This document shows, one piece after another, positions 40,817-54,181 of a stretch of DNA of 64,000 nucleotides. A program made the position numbers and the translations under genes. Every line of letters begins with the position of its first letter. The stretch's first letter is position 1. This DNA comes from Wuchereria bancrofti. Lineage: Eukaryota > Nematoda > Chromadorea > Rhabditida > Onchocercidae. The DNA lies in NCBI GenBank assembly GCA_005281725.1, contig SSBO01000012.1, positions 14,917,501 to 14,981,500 of the forward strand, read 5' to 3'. The notes beneath the pieces are model-generated. The model made no database searches. It had not been told where the DNA came from and saw only the letters and a program-made list of their open reading frames with translations.

Positions 40817-43800
40817 AATATCAATCGCACAACGAAGTGGTTCACACTGTGTTTATTTTGCAAAAGGGTAATTTCGGGGGTTCCTCGCCATTAATCCTCC
40901 AAAATACGTCATTCTCGACCCCCCACCCCTACAACTACTATTTCGTGCGTTATTGCTATTGCGTAGATGGTTCTATCATCGATTCACATTTCAAACCAAC
41001 AAAGCGACTCATTCATTATTTCTATGACTAAATTGCATTAAAATTAACTAGAACGACTACAGCCGTCATTACTGGCGCAATTCCGCTGCATGCTTTCTGA
41101 TTGACGGAATTTTTTTTAAACAATCGGATTATTTTCTTTAAATATGAATGATTTACACGTAATTTTAACTTTAATATCAAAATTTTATTCATTTTCAGAA
41201 AGTCTAATTATTCAGAAGTTTTAGTCCAGTCTGTTTAAATTACGTGATTCTATTCATTTGAGAGAAGAGATGGTCGAAATTATTGCCCTCGTTTTGGTGT
41301 CAGAAATTCTGATATTGTGCATAATGCAGGATAATTGGAAGTGCTGCACGACGTAAAACTATGATATATTCCAGTTTATCCCCTTTTAATCATTTCTTTA
41401 TCAGTAATGGATTACAGTTTTCCGAAAGCTAATTTTTTTAACTTCACATACGATGGAATTTTATTTCATCATATATGAAGAAATAAAAAAATTATTCGAA
41501 CTAAATATGAATCATTAGTAGTTCTTCACTAAGATGAATTAATCGAAATAGTTTGGCATCTTAAACCTTTTCGTTACGTCTTTTATTGGAAGTAAAATTA
41601 CTTGCGTCGATAAATATACCTTAAAGAGACTTACGCTTATGGCAGTACATAGTTATTCATGGAAGTGATGTAGTCTAATTTTGACATCATATAGCCAAAA
41701 TTCGCATCTACCGTACCAATGGTCAAAATTTTCCTGAATTACTTCCATTTGTTGACTCAGGCTTTAATTTAAGAACCTTATATTTCATCAAATATGACAA
41801 TCATTTCCCATATTACGAAAAAACAAGCACATCTACTGTCATAATTTGACGAGCAGATTTATTTTTTCGCAGATATGAATCTCACAGAAACCTGACACTG
41901 CGAGAAAAAATCTTCAATCCTGGATGGATCATCAAGCACGGGGGAGGGAATTTACTACATCAAAGAAAATAATGGAGGCATAATGGTGAGAAAAGATAGA
42001 ATGTGAATTATTCATCAAATTCGATTTCATTCCATTCCATTCACCTATTCACAAAAGTGCTCCCTTCTCATCTAATGTATAGTAGTCCTTTTCCCAACTG
42101 CATAATTCAATCTACATTTCGCTGACATATTTCCCTAATTTATTGCGTAATCGATCCTTTCTCCTAGGAGAGGAAAAAACTGCCCACTGAATGAGGATGA
42201 GGACGAGAAGAAACTATCCATTCGATAGTAATGGCATTTTCATCTTGATTAGGAAATGAGGGATATTTTGAAGACAGTAGTAGCAGCAGTAGCAACAAGT
42301 CTAATGTTATCTTCTGGAAGGAATTAATAGTCATTCTATTTGAAATCTGAAAGAGCGACTCGATTCGATCCGATCCAGTCCAATCCGATGAATTAATACG
42401 AAAGAAATATGCTTTTGTTGCTTTTGTTTAAATAAATGTAATTCAGTTATAATGAGCGGAAAATAGACGAAAGCAAATGAAAATGAGGATTAAACGACGC
42501 CGAATTCTCCCATTTTTTCTTTCATTTTGCTCATTTTAGTGGCTTTGTGTTTACTTTTACATATAATCCAATCTGTTTCTCAATTTAATGGATCTCTGTT
42601 CTATCTCATCACAGCATACTTTGTGACTTAAGCTTGGCTTGGACATTGATACTGGAAGCCTAGGACCAAATCAAAAAGCACCCGCAGCAGTAATAGCAGT
42701 AGCAAATAGCTTTAGCAACATGTATTTCATATCCTGAGATAACCCGCTGGGATTTCTTCCATGATATCTTCATCTGAAATGAGCATACAATTCAGGCCTG
42801 ATCATCAGACTTCATTTTATCTTTTTAGTTTTGGACATTCAATTGCAGAGACTCAAAAGGCTCACAAATCTATAGACAATCACTGGCTGTGGTAGTCATT
42901 CCGCTCCTCCTCTTCCTTCTCTCAATGTGATTAGCTGCTGCTCGATAGAAGGCAAATGGTGACATGCATGACGACATTAAGGATGGAATAGTCATATCCA
43001 TTTCAAACATATACATTTCTATCGTGTAGAGGCGCTGATGCAGAGCAAAAGAAGCGCACTTAATTTCATCTATTTTACAACCTTCTTGACCACTGTTAAC
43101 AAGCATCTAAATTATATCATTATGTTGCTTTCCTCTTCGTAAACAATGCCTTCCTTATTTCGAATTTGCTCATCTTCCAATATTTCAACATCTTTCGAAC
43201 ATTACTTGTCATTCTTAGCATTTTGACAATATAATTAATTTGCTTTGCAGTAACTCCGATTAAGTTTTTGTAGACCAACAGCATAGAAGTAATGAAATTG
43301 ATCTTGCTAAGACGAAGTGCAGAAAAGAGATTGCTAAATGCTTTTGCTAAGCTATAAATTTAAAATTCAGATCTAAATTTGATTTTTTTTTGACAAATTG
43401 AGGGAAATTTTTATTTTTGAATGAACACAAATTATTTATGCTGTTGTATAACAAAATATTCAGGAAATCAAAAGAAGAATATGTGATCATAGATTAGTGA
43501 AATTAATTAGTGAGTTAACGGTTAATCTTTGTAACTGCATATAGCGATATGTAGGAATTAAGAACGATTGGTAATACATGGACGGGAGAGAGTAGGCTTT
43601 GGCTTTGTAAAAATTTTAAATATTGGCTAGCATTAATTTTGAAATTTGAAAAAATGTGTTCAGTGAAATTGAATTGTGGAAGATGGGAATGATGCCATAT
43701 GGATTTATAGGAAAGTGAAAATCTTAGTCTCTCTTTAAATTATCTCATACAATAATACGACAATAAGTCACTTTTGTTAAACAAATTGTTGCACATAAAG

Positions 43801-46138
43801 TTGTGTCAATTTTGCATTTTATTTTTTTTTTTTTTTTTTTTTTGTTAGGATGGAACAATAAACTATTACCACTGTGACAATGACAATAAGCTTTTTCTTG
43901 AAATCTGCATATGAACAATTAGTTCCTTCAAATATATTTCTGACAGAGTATTATGAATGAAAATTCAAACCTGAACTTAAATTCAAGATTGAGAGATAAT
44001 AGAATTTATGATATTCAAATGAGTAAATTCTCATTATTTTATTTCCGCTTCGGAGTATTGCAATGATAATTTAAGTGCTAAACTTGATCTTAATGAAATT
44101 AAGTGATCTTAAAATAGAAAAGAATCATACTTGTATTTCTTACAGTAACTTCGATAACTCTTTTATATTCATACTTCTGAATCACTCACTAACTTTTCGT
44201 CACATTTCCACTTAGACGAAATCAAAAAATGTAAGGAATACACATTCATTTACAATCGGTTCAGCACTATTCCATTGTTCCCATGGGAAATTCCGGCTAA
44301 ACAATTTTAAATTTGTTTAATAAAATTAAAACCAGACAAGCCAAATCTTGATGTTTTTCCAAAAACCTGTCCTTAGAAAAAAGAATTCACTAATCAAAGA
44401 AACGATAATTTTTGGCAGGAAAGATTTTTCAGAAGAAACTGAAATTTCTGCAATAAAGTCATTCTGTCAAATCATTTGAAAAAAAATTTTTTTTGCGGTA
44501 GAAAAATTTAGTGAAAAGATTGCAAGAAATGCAATGAAGCAAGAAATGAGTGCACTGAAGAAACAAATGCTTACCGCAAATTAGCTTGCTGAATGCAATA
44601 TATTATTTCACTGCAAATGATAATTTTAAATTGAGAAATCGGAAACAACTACAATACACGCTGACAAACTAAACTCATATCTGCACAGTTATTGCACAGA
44701 TTTTAATTTTAATAAACTTGTCATATTTAATTTTTTATACTATTAGTAACCTTTTTTGTTAGAGCGATAAGCTCAGTGTAAGTTTACTCTTTATCCATCT
44801 TTAATATTCTATGAGATAACTCTTGAGACAAAAGGAAGTTTTTTTTTTCATAAAAGGTATTCACGAAGTTATCATCGTAAAAGTGAAATTCATTGTAAGC
44901 ACTCAGCTAGTAATATTGCGCTTTTGTGCCATTTAGTGAGTGGAAGTGACAACCTTCTGTGAAAGATAACATCTTGCGATGAAAGTAAAAGTGATATCTT
45001 CGGATTACTTTGTTTGTATATTAAAAATTACGATGTAATTGTCCTATTGCTAGCGGATGCTATCGCTACAACCAGTACCTGTCCTCATTCCTTCCTTCCC
45101 TCCTTTCTATTTCCGTCATCCCAATTCGTTTCTTTCCAAAATCCAACGATGTTTCTGTGTCTGTCTCTCTCTCCCTTTCTCATAAGAAGTGATTATCAGA
45201 AAAGTGGTTATGGCATAACTGTCTCCTTCTCTAAAATTGTCTTTCCTCTTCGAAAGTCCGAGAGACATTCTGCTTTCTTCTCACAGTTTATATCTTTAAA
45301 TATTGAAAGTTCGAAGTGGAATTAAAAATTCAAAATACATTTTGAACTCACGAAATGCTATACTAAGAGTAGAATTATGGTACGATCTGAATAATTCCAT
45401 TGTAAATTATAAAACTAAATTTTCATCAATAAGTTCTATGAAGCAAATAACTTTTTTTTTTTAATTTTGTGAACCAAAATAAAATTGAATCAATTAAATT
45501 ATGAACAGTTCCTAACATATTAAAAACGTCGAAGTAAGTAACTATAATTGTTAAAATTACGTATACTTTTGCATGTATGTGTGTACGTCCGTGTATGTGG
45601 TATGTATGTGTTTAATCATTTTTAACATTTAATGTTTAATCCCTTTCTGTTTACATGTCTGCCATTGCCATACTAAACATACGTGTGCGTTGTATGTCAG
45701 TTGCGGCGCATTCGTTTCTGCAAATTCGGCAACGATTTACTCCTCGTCTGAAAAAAATGTGTGCTGTAAAGGATAAAGTTTGACGGAGAGCGATGTTCCG
45801 TGTGGTCAATTCCGCATTGCCAGAATCATTAGAATCAGTGTTTAACGTAAATTTGTTGCAAATGTTATATTAGCTATCTTATTATCTGTTAACTTTGGAT
45901 TGAATTAAGATGATGTGATATAGCTCTGATAGATAAGATCTTTGTGATTCCGGTCATCTTTTAGAATTTTTGGGAAATAAATTATAGCCTTTAGTTTAAC
46001 AATACACACAATGTCGTCATGGTAGTAAAGTATCAGCCTGTGCATTTGCGCCTTATGCGTTTACGTTTAATCTTTTTCCATTTACCATGTCCGTTCCATT
46101 GCCGTACACATATAGAGATGCCAAATCGGAAATTAATT

Positions 46139-46160
46139 TCTCTCTCTCTCTCTCTCTCTC
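46139..46160. repeat. TC microsatellite
   Basis: About 11 TC units. A GA run of similar size follows at 46680-46704. Confidence 0.9.
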
Positions 46161-48168
46161 GCTGCTGTTACTGATCTTATTTCAAAATGATACAACGACA
46201 AGGCGGAGAATAGAGAGAGATAAGAAATGGGAGAAAAATTAGAACCGGAAGAGTGGAACTGGAGAGAACGGTGCAATGCAGTGAGTGTGGATGATGGGTG
46301 GGTGAAATAGGTGCTCGGCTGATGTGTGGGTGGACCATACTAACCGGATGGATCAACGCCGCCACTCAGTGCTTGCTTCCTTAGTGAAATTGAAAAATGC
46401 ATATCGTTGTTACATGACCGCCCCACGGCCTGCTACTCCGCCACTTCACTTTTATCTTTGTTTTTGTTTCTTCTTCTTACTTGTAATAAATGAATAAGTA
46501 AGTATAGGAGCGAGTGAATGAGTGTTTTACTGGCGCTAATGTCCTCAGATGACGCAATATGATATGATTAGGATGTGTGGTGCATTCCTTTCAGTCTTTT
46601 GTAATACAAATTTTGTATTTGTAGATTCATCCCTAAATGTGTCTCTAAATTTCTCTACAAATAATGAAGGAGAGGAAGGAGAGAGAGGGAGAGAGAGAGA
46701 GAGATAGGTGAAACCCCAATCGGGAAACATGTTTTCATTTCTCCCGATAATTGAACAGACTCAGATATTTTGATTAAATCACTTTTAGTACTGATTATCA
46801 TCATTAGGAACTGACAATGACTGGTAAAAAAGCGAAAGAAAAATATCATTACAATTCAAACTCCACACGCAGTCATACAGTTACTTCCCACTAACTCTTC
46901 TCATTATCATAATTGTCAATTGTCACCAAACCAGACCTTGGATATATTACCAAATCAAACCGTACAGATATTTCCTCAACAAAAAAGAGGGAAAAGGATT
47001 AAAGATCTTTATATAAAGTATTTGTAGCACCTATATCAATAGGTCAATGAGTCAGTGGATCACTAGGTCAAAGGTACTTGGGCAAAAGGTACAAGTAAAA
47101 GATGTTATTAGTATTTTTCTTCTCTTTTAAAGAGTTTATGTCAGAAAGTACTTTGTTAGTGGCATACTTCTGATTGACTTCTTTATTTGATTTTCTGAGC
47201 TATTTATAAAGTGGATTTTTGTTGCTCATGCAATATTTATGAATGTAAAACGATATGACATACTAAAACATGTTGGCAATTTTTGAGAGACAATTTTACA
47301 TTTAATTTGCATAGAGATGCATGTTTAAATGCATTAGAAACGGAGGAAGAAGGAAAAATTGGAATGATATTTATCAGTTTGGTTGACGTTTGACAGTCAT
47401 CAGTATCCATTCGATATCCCTTCTTGCATTTCATAAAATCTTAATATTATTATCTGACATAATATCTAATATACTTGCCGAAACTGCATGAAAGAGAAAT
47501 GGGAAAGAAGCCATCTGTTTGTTGTAAATATCTTTCGTAGTTATTTTAATCACCGGTCTGCTCCGATTGATATTTTAAGGCATTTCTGGGGATTCTATAT
47601 ATTGATGTGACAATCGATATAGTCGCTTTTAAAGCAATCATTTATTCGAGTAAATCAGTGTCATTAAATGCTTGAAATAACAAAGGTACATGCGATGTAA
47701 TGTTTTTTGAGCAGTGTTATAAAAGTGGTAAGTCCATTGATAAAGTGATTAAATATGTTAAATGCAATCATATTATGAGTGATGTGGTACTATGTACTTA
47801 TATCTTTGTATCCTTTTCCTCTCTTTTTTGGCTCGGTAGGAATGAGATATTCCCTACCAGCTGGCTAACATTCTCTGAGATTCCTCACAAAATTGCACTA
47901 CTTTAATTGTGTTAACAAGAGAAGCCGTAATTTGATCAGATTGAAACAATTTCCGGATACATATCTATGCATATCCATTCAAGCTATGTGACATTTAACT
48001 ACTCAGATGTCACGCGTATAATTCAGTATAAGAAGTCTCCTTATTATTATCTAAACACTAATGTTATTCACCTTATCCGTTTTATTTCTCCAATTTCATT
48101 TTTGTTACATTCTACACAATGTCATTTTTATTCCACAGACTTGATTTTCCTTTCGATTTCATCCACAG

Positions 48169-48238
48169 GTCGGAAATTAAAAAGAGAATTACCGATGCAT
48201 ATAACACAGGAACAGAATGAAATAGTAAAAAAGAAAAT
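48169..48238 (+). CDS. Candidate orphan exon, unknown gene
   Basis: 70 nt bounded by acceptor atccacag and donor gtaagt. The frame reads GRKLKRELPMHITQEQNEIV, then KKK. Basic and charged, no family recognised. It could be an upstream exon of muscleblind, part of another small gene or a chance pairing of splice-like sites. Confidence 0.25.
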
Positions 48239-50562
48239 GTAAGTAAGCATTTCGAATCGAACCATTCATTTCACATTTCATTAGTTGTGTTCGAATCAAA
48301 TTGAACTTAACTCTTATTTGTCTCGTCTTTTTTATCATATCTTTCTGTCTTTTTTCCAACATGAAAGAGTGAAAGAAAAAAGAGAAATTTCCTGAAAATT
48401 ATTTATGACTTCCAACCAAATAGGCAAATAATTTGAAATTCTAGTGGATGATGTTATCACTGATAACGCTGTATGTGCTCCATATGTTCTATTATTATCT
48501 GCTAGGAACAGACTCTTCTTGATATGTATCGCAGTGCAAGCACTTGCAGTTATCCCATGATCTTTCATTAAAGCTTCCTCTCTTCTTCGGCCCACATCTT
48601 AAGGCTTTTTTCACCATTGAAATTTGAAAATTTTAGATTTAGAGAGACTTGAGCATATCGCTTCTGTGTTTCTCTATTCAATCACAGGAATTAATTTTGA
48701 AATAAGACAGAAGCGCATGAGAAAGGTTAGTAGAGTAGGACTGAGAGGATCTCGTTATCTCCTACGAATGATAACAAGATAATCCATATGATAGTGCACT
48801 ATTTTTCACTTATTCCTTGCTCTAAAAAATTATCATAAGTTTTCTAGCTATCTTTTTTCCTTTTTTTATTGTTTTACAAAAGATGACTGTGTCAGGGTTT
48901 TAACCCAGCTGGGCTATTTAGATGGCTTCTTTTGATCCGCGGTCTATGGTAATCTGTCTTAAAGCTCTTTCTCTTCTTTCAATATTAAATCTAGTGCATA
49001 TCATCACTCATCAATTGATGATTCTCAAGTCTCATACTTTTTTCTCTCAATGAAAAATACCAAAAGAAACTAAATTCTAAACTTTATTCTCTTTAAGATA
49101 CAACAAATTTGTGTTTTTTTTTTTTGAAGTTTTATGGCTTATTTGCTTGTAGCTCTCTCCTAATTTCGCTGAAATTCCTACTATTCAGTTAAGATAATAT
49201 CGGAATTGTTCGAATCTTTTTTTTTTCTTTTTTTTATCAACCAACCACTTCTAAATATATTTATAAGAAAGATCGTATTTCTTCCTTAATAATTCATTTT
49301 ATAAAAGAATTCTTGAAAAGAGAATCAAAAGGTCACAGACCAAATGGTTTGGGATGATTGATTGAGATCGAATCAAAAAGAAATAAATTAAACGACTCAT
49401 TAGTCACTTCTGCAACTTAATTTGATACTTGTAATTTGTTGACGCAACTTTATTGCAGGTTTTAACTAAAGTACTACCATTTATGTCCTTATCTTTAGCT
49501 TGCAACATGAATGTTAATTCTTCCTCGCTGGATGACAGCCTTTCCTGAATTTGTTTTTATTAAGTGGAGTTAATTATTTTACAAATAGATTACATGTGCA
49601 GCAATTATGTCTCATAATTTCTTTTGTAAATTTTAGTGATAAGTACTTAAATGAAACAAACTTACACTTATCCCAGTTGTTACGCTGATAATTACGCAAT
49701 CATCTTTTGGTGTTAATTTATATGAGACATGCAGGACAACGTTTGTAATACGTGACTGCTAACACAGCAACGAAAAGCAAACATTTATGACTAACAAAAA
49801 CTTGTAAATATCTGTACTACTACGGTGGTATAAAAGATGTTAGTACACTTGACGTAGTTTACGTTTATCTCTTACCTTCATATTTAAACCTCTATATCTT
49901 CCATAATAATAGATATGTCTGTACCTATGAAGCTCTTTGTTTTCTTTTCAAATCATTCTAGTGTAGACAATTATGATATGGGATGGACAGGTGTGCTTGG
50001 CTGGTTTTGCTCGATAAGAACAACACGCTTTATTTCAATTTTGCAATTGATGCCTAAAAATAAGTCCACTCTTCGTTTCCTCTTTACAACCGCCAACGCC
50101 GCCACCATTATCATCATCATCATTCTCATCGTCTTCGTCATCTTTCCCAAATTTATACACACACACAAGGGTAGTAAGTGAACATTGCCGAACAATTGCA
50201 TTGAATTTTATGGATAGGCAAAATTAAAGAGTGCTGATTATTGAGAGCTTATACAGACAAGTACTTTTCCATTTTTTTTTTAATTTCAATTGTTTTTCCT
50301 TTTTTTGTTTAAATGGTGAAATTTAATGAATAACATAAAGGGTTGTCCATTGTATAGTGATGATAAAAAGATAATGGTAATAAAATCGCTTGATCAGAAC
50401 AATAATTAATGGTAAAAGTGGTAATGGTGATAATGATTGTGATGACCATCAATAAATTCGTTTTCCACTTTTCACTTTTCTCATTTTACTTTAATCTATT
50501 TTGCAATACAACTCAATTCCTTTTCCTTTTTTTGTGTTGCCATACACATTCATTACTACCAG
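48239..50562. other. Non-coding stretch, nothing recognised
   Basis: AT-rich with poly-T tracts. An ATC/CATCAT-rich patch near 50100-50150 gives a spurious open frame on both strands. Confidence 0.5.
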
Positions 50563-50654
50563 GTTTGTACAAGGGAGACGGGACGGAAGATGTGGCGGAC
50601 TTACCAGCTTTATCACCAAGTGACTTCTCATTTCCTGCAGACTCCACACACTAA
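50563..50654 (+). CDS. Candidate terminal exon, unknown gene
   Basis: After acceptor ctaccag the frame reads LYKGDGTEDVADLPALSPSD, then FSFPADSTH and TAA. It is acidic and proline/serine-rich, unlike its AT-rich surroundings and with balanced codon use, so it may be a real C-terminus. I do not recognise a family. The frame does not follow in phase from the candidate exon at 48169-48238. Confidence 0.3.
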
Positions 50655-51872
50655 ATCTTCAACTTTCTCTTATCATAATTTCCGAGGAGGAGACAGTGCT
50701 ATGAACTGCTTCTCTCCCCAGAAAAACGCTCTCATCTTCGGTTTTCTTTCCGTTTAGAGTTGTAGCACATCTGAGCGTAAGCAACAATGCGCTCATTTCA
50801 TGGAGACTAATTTCTCACCATTCTCCGCTTCCACAAAGAAAGTTATTTGATAAAGGATGAAGCATGCAGAAAGAGAGTTAGTTATTAACTACCGTAGTCG
50901 ATAGATTTAACGATGAAGAGGACCCTCCTCTTCATCGCTTCGTTAAATTAAAAAGCGTTCATCCTCGTCTTGACGTTGCTTTTGTTGTGGTCGCTTCCAG
51001 TGTCATCCTCTCATTCTTTCTGTTAAACATCCGCCCTATCTTCCTGGAAGGCTGACATTTTTTTGAGCGTATTATTTCCTACTTTTGTCGTTGGCTAGCC
51101 AGGACAGACGGAGGTTGGAGGACAGAGGCTGAAACAAATGACGGCTCAAATAGAGAGTTATTGCTGTAGCGTCTCATCCTCCCATCGACGACGACAAGAA
51201 AGACACATGCAAACTGAGTGGATCCTTCCTCATCCACCAATGATTCATTTCGTCTGTCCAATCCCGTCTATCTCGATTTAGCCTGTTAACTAGTTAGTTA
51301 GTTAGTACCTAGCAGCTAGAAATGTTCGATTTCATCTATCCATGTGTAAAAGGCTTTTAGATCTAGCTGAAGTTTCAGTGTAGTCTGAAAAATAATTATT
51401 AACTCCAGTCATAATCCTCACTTAAGACATGTCTTCTAGGCTATTGCGCAGTAGCTTTCATTATTGTCCAACATTACCTTACAGTGTTCGAATTTATAAG
51501 GCATGGCGGTTCCCTTTAATAGTAATTGTTAAAAGTTAGGGTTAAAAGAAAGAAAATTGAAAAACTTTTCCAATTCCCTTTTTTTTGTGTCGGTTATAGC
51601 CCATCAACTTTTTGTCTCACTGGGAGTATTTTTTCATTCTCTATTCAATTCCAATTTGAAAGCAACAGCGAACAACATCAGACTTTTTAATAAAAAACAA
51701 ATTAGGTTTCTACTTTAAATGGACTACACCATATACATGTTGCAAGATGAAGCAACAATAGTATTCCGTAATGGAAGACTTGGTGGTATTTAAATTCCTA
51801 CACCATCAATTCACATTGTGTTGTTTTGCGATGGAAAAAGAATCAAATGTATAGCATTTGCTGTAGGAATTT

Positions 51873-52340
51873 TTTGACGTAAACATTTAACCGATAAGTT
51901 ATCGACAGAAATTAATTACTTGTTATCCTCTACTTGCAACTAATAAGTTATACAGCATTCTAAGTCTAGAGGGACGGGGTTTTCCGCTATTTCAGAGTTG
52001 ATTGTTGACTGATCTCAAATCACAGTTTATTCTCCAAAAGTCTCTAACGGGTTTGTTAATTGTGTTATCTAATAGAATTTAAAATGCATTTTAATCTTTA
52101 GTTGGAAGTATTGATAACAAGTCTCCCACAGTTTATCTAACTTATACAACCTAAAATCTGCAAACATTTCTTTTACAATGCACTCTAAATTCTGTTTCAC
52201 ATATGTGTTTTACTTCATTATTTTTCTGTTTAACAATAAAGCAAAATGCAATATTTATTCCAGACATCTGCTGCGCCTACTTTTGACGTAAACGTTTACC
52301 GATAAGTTNTCGACAAGAAATTACTTGTTGTCCTCTACTA
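51873..52340. repeat. Diverged ~60-bp repeat, second copy containing an N
   Basis: The segment ttgacgtaaac...ccgataagtt.tcgaca... at about 51877-51940 recurs at about 52281-52342. The N at 52309 falls where the first copy has an a. This may be a poorly resolved haplotype overlap similar to the larger gaps. Confidence 0.6.
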
Positions 52341-54141
52341 TTGATTGTCTCTACCACACATATACTCTCAACGTTAAAGTAATACGTATTTAATTACCGC
52401 GTAATTTTTATTCAGTATAATATTTCCTTAATAAATTAAGAGTTCAAGTGCTAATTTTTCGACTGCTAGCAGTTTCTTCTTTCGGCAACTTTTGCTATTG
52501 TCCATCTAATGAAAACAAAGCAATGATTTTGTAATATTACTGATTGTCTAAATGTTACCTATTATGATCGATCATTTTCTGGAATGAAATTCTAATGAAT
52601 ACTTTGAGAATGTATGAGTGATAATGATATGAAAGATATGAAACCGTTTCTTCGTTTGCGCAGTCGAAAATGGACAGAGAAGTACGGAAAACAATTGTTG
52701 ATTTCTAAATTCTGAAATACGCACACATCCTGAAGTATATCTGTCAGGCGATCCGGTTTGTAATGACAGAAAGATTATGTGATGAATTGAGGAACGGAGC
52801 TTCACAACAGTCATCCACCGCATATGAGTGGTTAGCGTTTGTGGTAAGGTCGTTCTCTTCAGTGATAAAATTCATCACTATACGATCAAAAAAGAAATTC
52901 CGACGTCCTCTGTCCTTTCTATTGGAAGAAGAGAATGAGAGAGACCAGAACAGTGAACAGTGATTTTATAACAGGCGGAAAAGTAGAGGAAGCTATCTGC
53001 GTCCCTAAAATTTCTCTTCTAAAAATCGACTCAATTTATTTTATAATTTCTTCATTCCAACCAGAATTTCGTATCACATACCTGCGGAGGTATTCGTGCA
53101 TTCTCTTCCACTCTAAATTATCTGTAAAATTTTTATTTTTTTTTGTTTTTATAATCTAAAACACATTACAATGCACTCGTTGACATGTTTTACTGTGAAA
53201 AAATCCAACTTCTTAGTTATGACTTATGTGACATGTCCAAGTTCTTATTTATGACTTTCTCATCATTCTTTAATAAGATTATTTTTTGATATTCTGAATT
53301 ATTATCCATTGTTATTGTTAATATCGTAATGTTTGTGTGAGATAATGCTCTATCATATAATTAAAGTATGATCATCTTGTTGATAACTTTGTCACAGAAA
53401 TTGGAATTAGATGAAATAGGTTGATTTCGAATAATAACTCAGATGTGAACAAAATGTTCATTAACTCATTAACATAAAAACAAATAGACTTCTAACCTAC
53501 AAATAGTTCTTTTTATACAAAACAATTAAGTTCTATTTTGGCAGTGTCATTTAGTCGTTCAATTTCTCTCAACTTTATGTAAAACTGTAACTAGAAGTGA
53601 AGAATGCAACGTTTGCAGAAATTGAAAATGTACGACAGTTGTTTTGAACGGCAGTTGTTCAAATTGTCTTCCGTAATACTTATATTATTCAGTAGGATAT
53701 CTCAAGAGAGCAATCTGGCATGTTGCTGTATCTCCAACATCACCATGAAATGTTCCCAACGCCTTGCAACATAATAATTTCATAAGATTCAGAGGAAATA
53801 TATACTAGTTTTTATCACAGAGAATAGGACATGTTGTGGATATCTACCTTTGTTAATATAGAATGTCACATAAGATTGTGAGATAGAAACATCGTTTATT
53901 CACCTTTAATACTCTTTCTAATGTGCAGTAAAATTTATGAAAATTTATTCTCTGTCATAGTACTTTATGGCTTACTTGTTGTGTTCTTACAAGTAGTGAT
54001 AGGATGATAAGATGATAATCGATATTTAAATTAATTATTATTTGCCAGATATATTTAATGTTAATTTGGATGAATAAAATTATCACTGAAACAACTGCCA
54101 CTTCATTCTTTCGTGAGATTGCACCTGTTTATTGGCATCAT

Positions 54142-54181
54142 TACAACGAAAATAACAAGTAAATTTGTTATTTTCGTTGTA
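54142..54181. repeat. Perfect 17-bp hairpin
   Basis: Arms 54142-54158 (tacaacgaaaataacaa) and 54165-54181 are exact reverse complements with a 6-nt loop gtaaat. It is isolated in non-coding DNA. It is not followed by a poly-T tract typical of bacterial terminators, and it is shorter than typical animal microRNA precursors. Confidence 0.85.

Larger units (their letters stand above)
40203..48168. other. Gene-poor, AT-rich stretch
   Basis: About 8 kb with no recognisable coding homology. It contains a TA run (40795-40816), a run of 22 T (43822-43843), a TC run (46139-46160) and a GA run (46680-46704). Open frames here are short and repeat-driven. It could be upstream regulatory or intronic DNA of muscleblind. 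Confidence 0.55.

Noticed and set aside
42870..43106. 78-codon minus frame with a basic ERRKRRS cluster
   Set aside because: No flanking splice sites or homology; isolated in non-coding DNA.
49915..50201. Overlapping open frames on both strands
   Set aside because: Driven by a CATCAT/ATC-rich patch. Both frames are hydrophobic or Met-rich nonsense without splice context.
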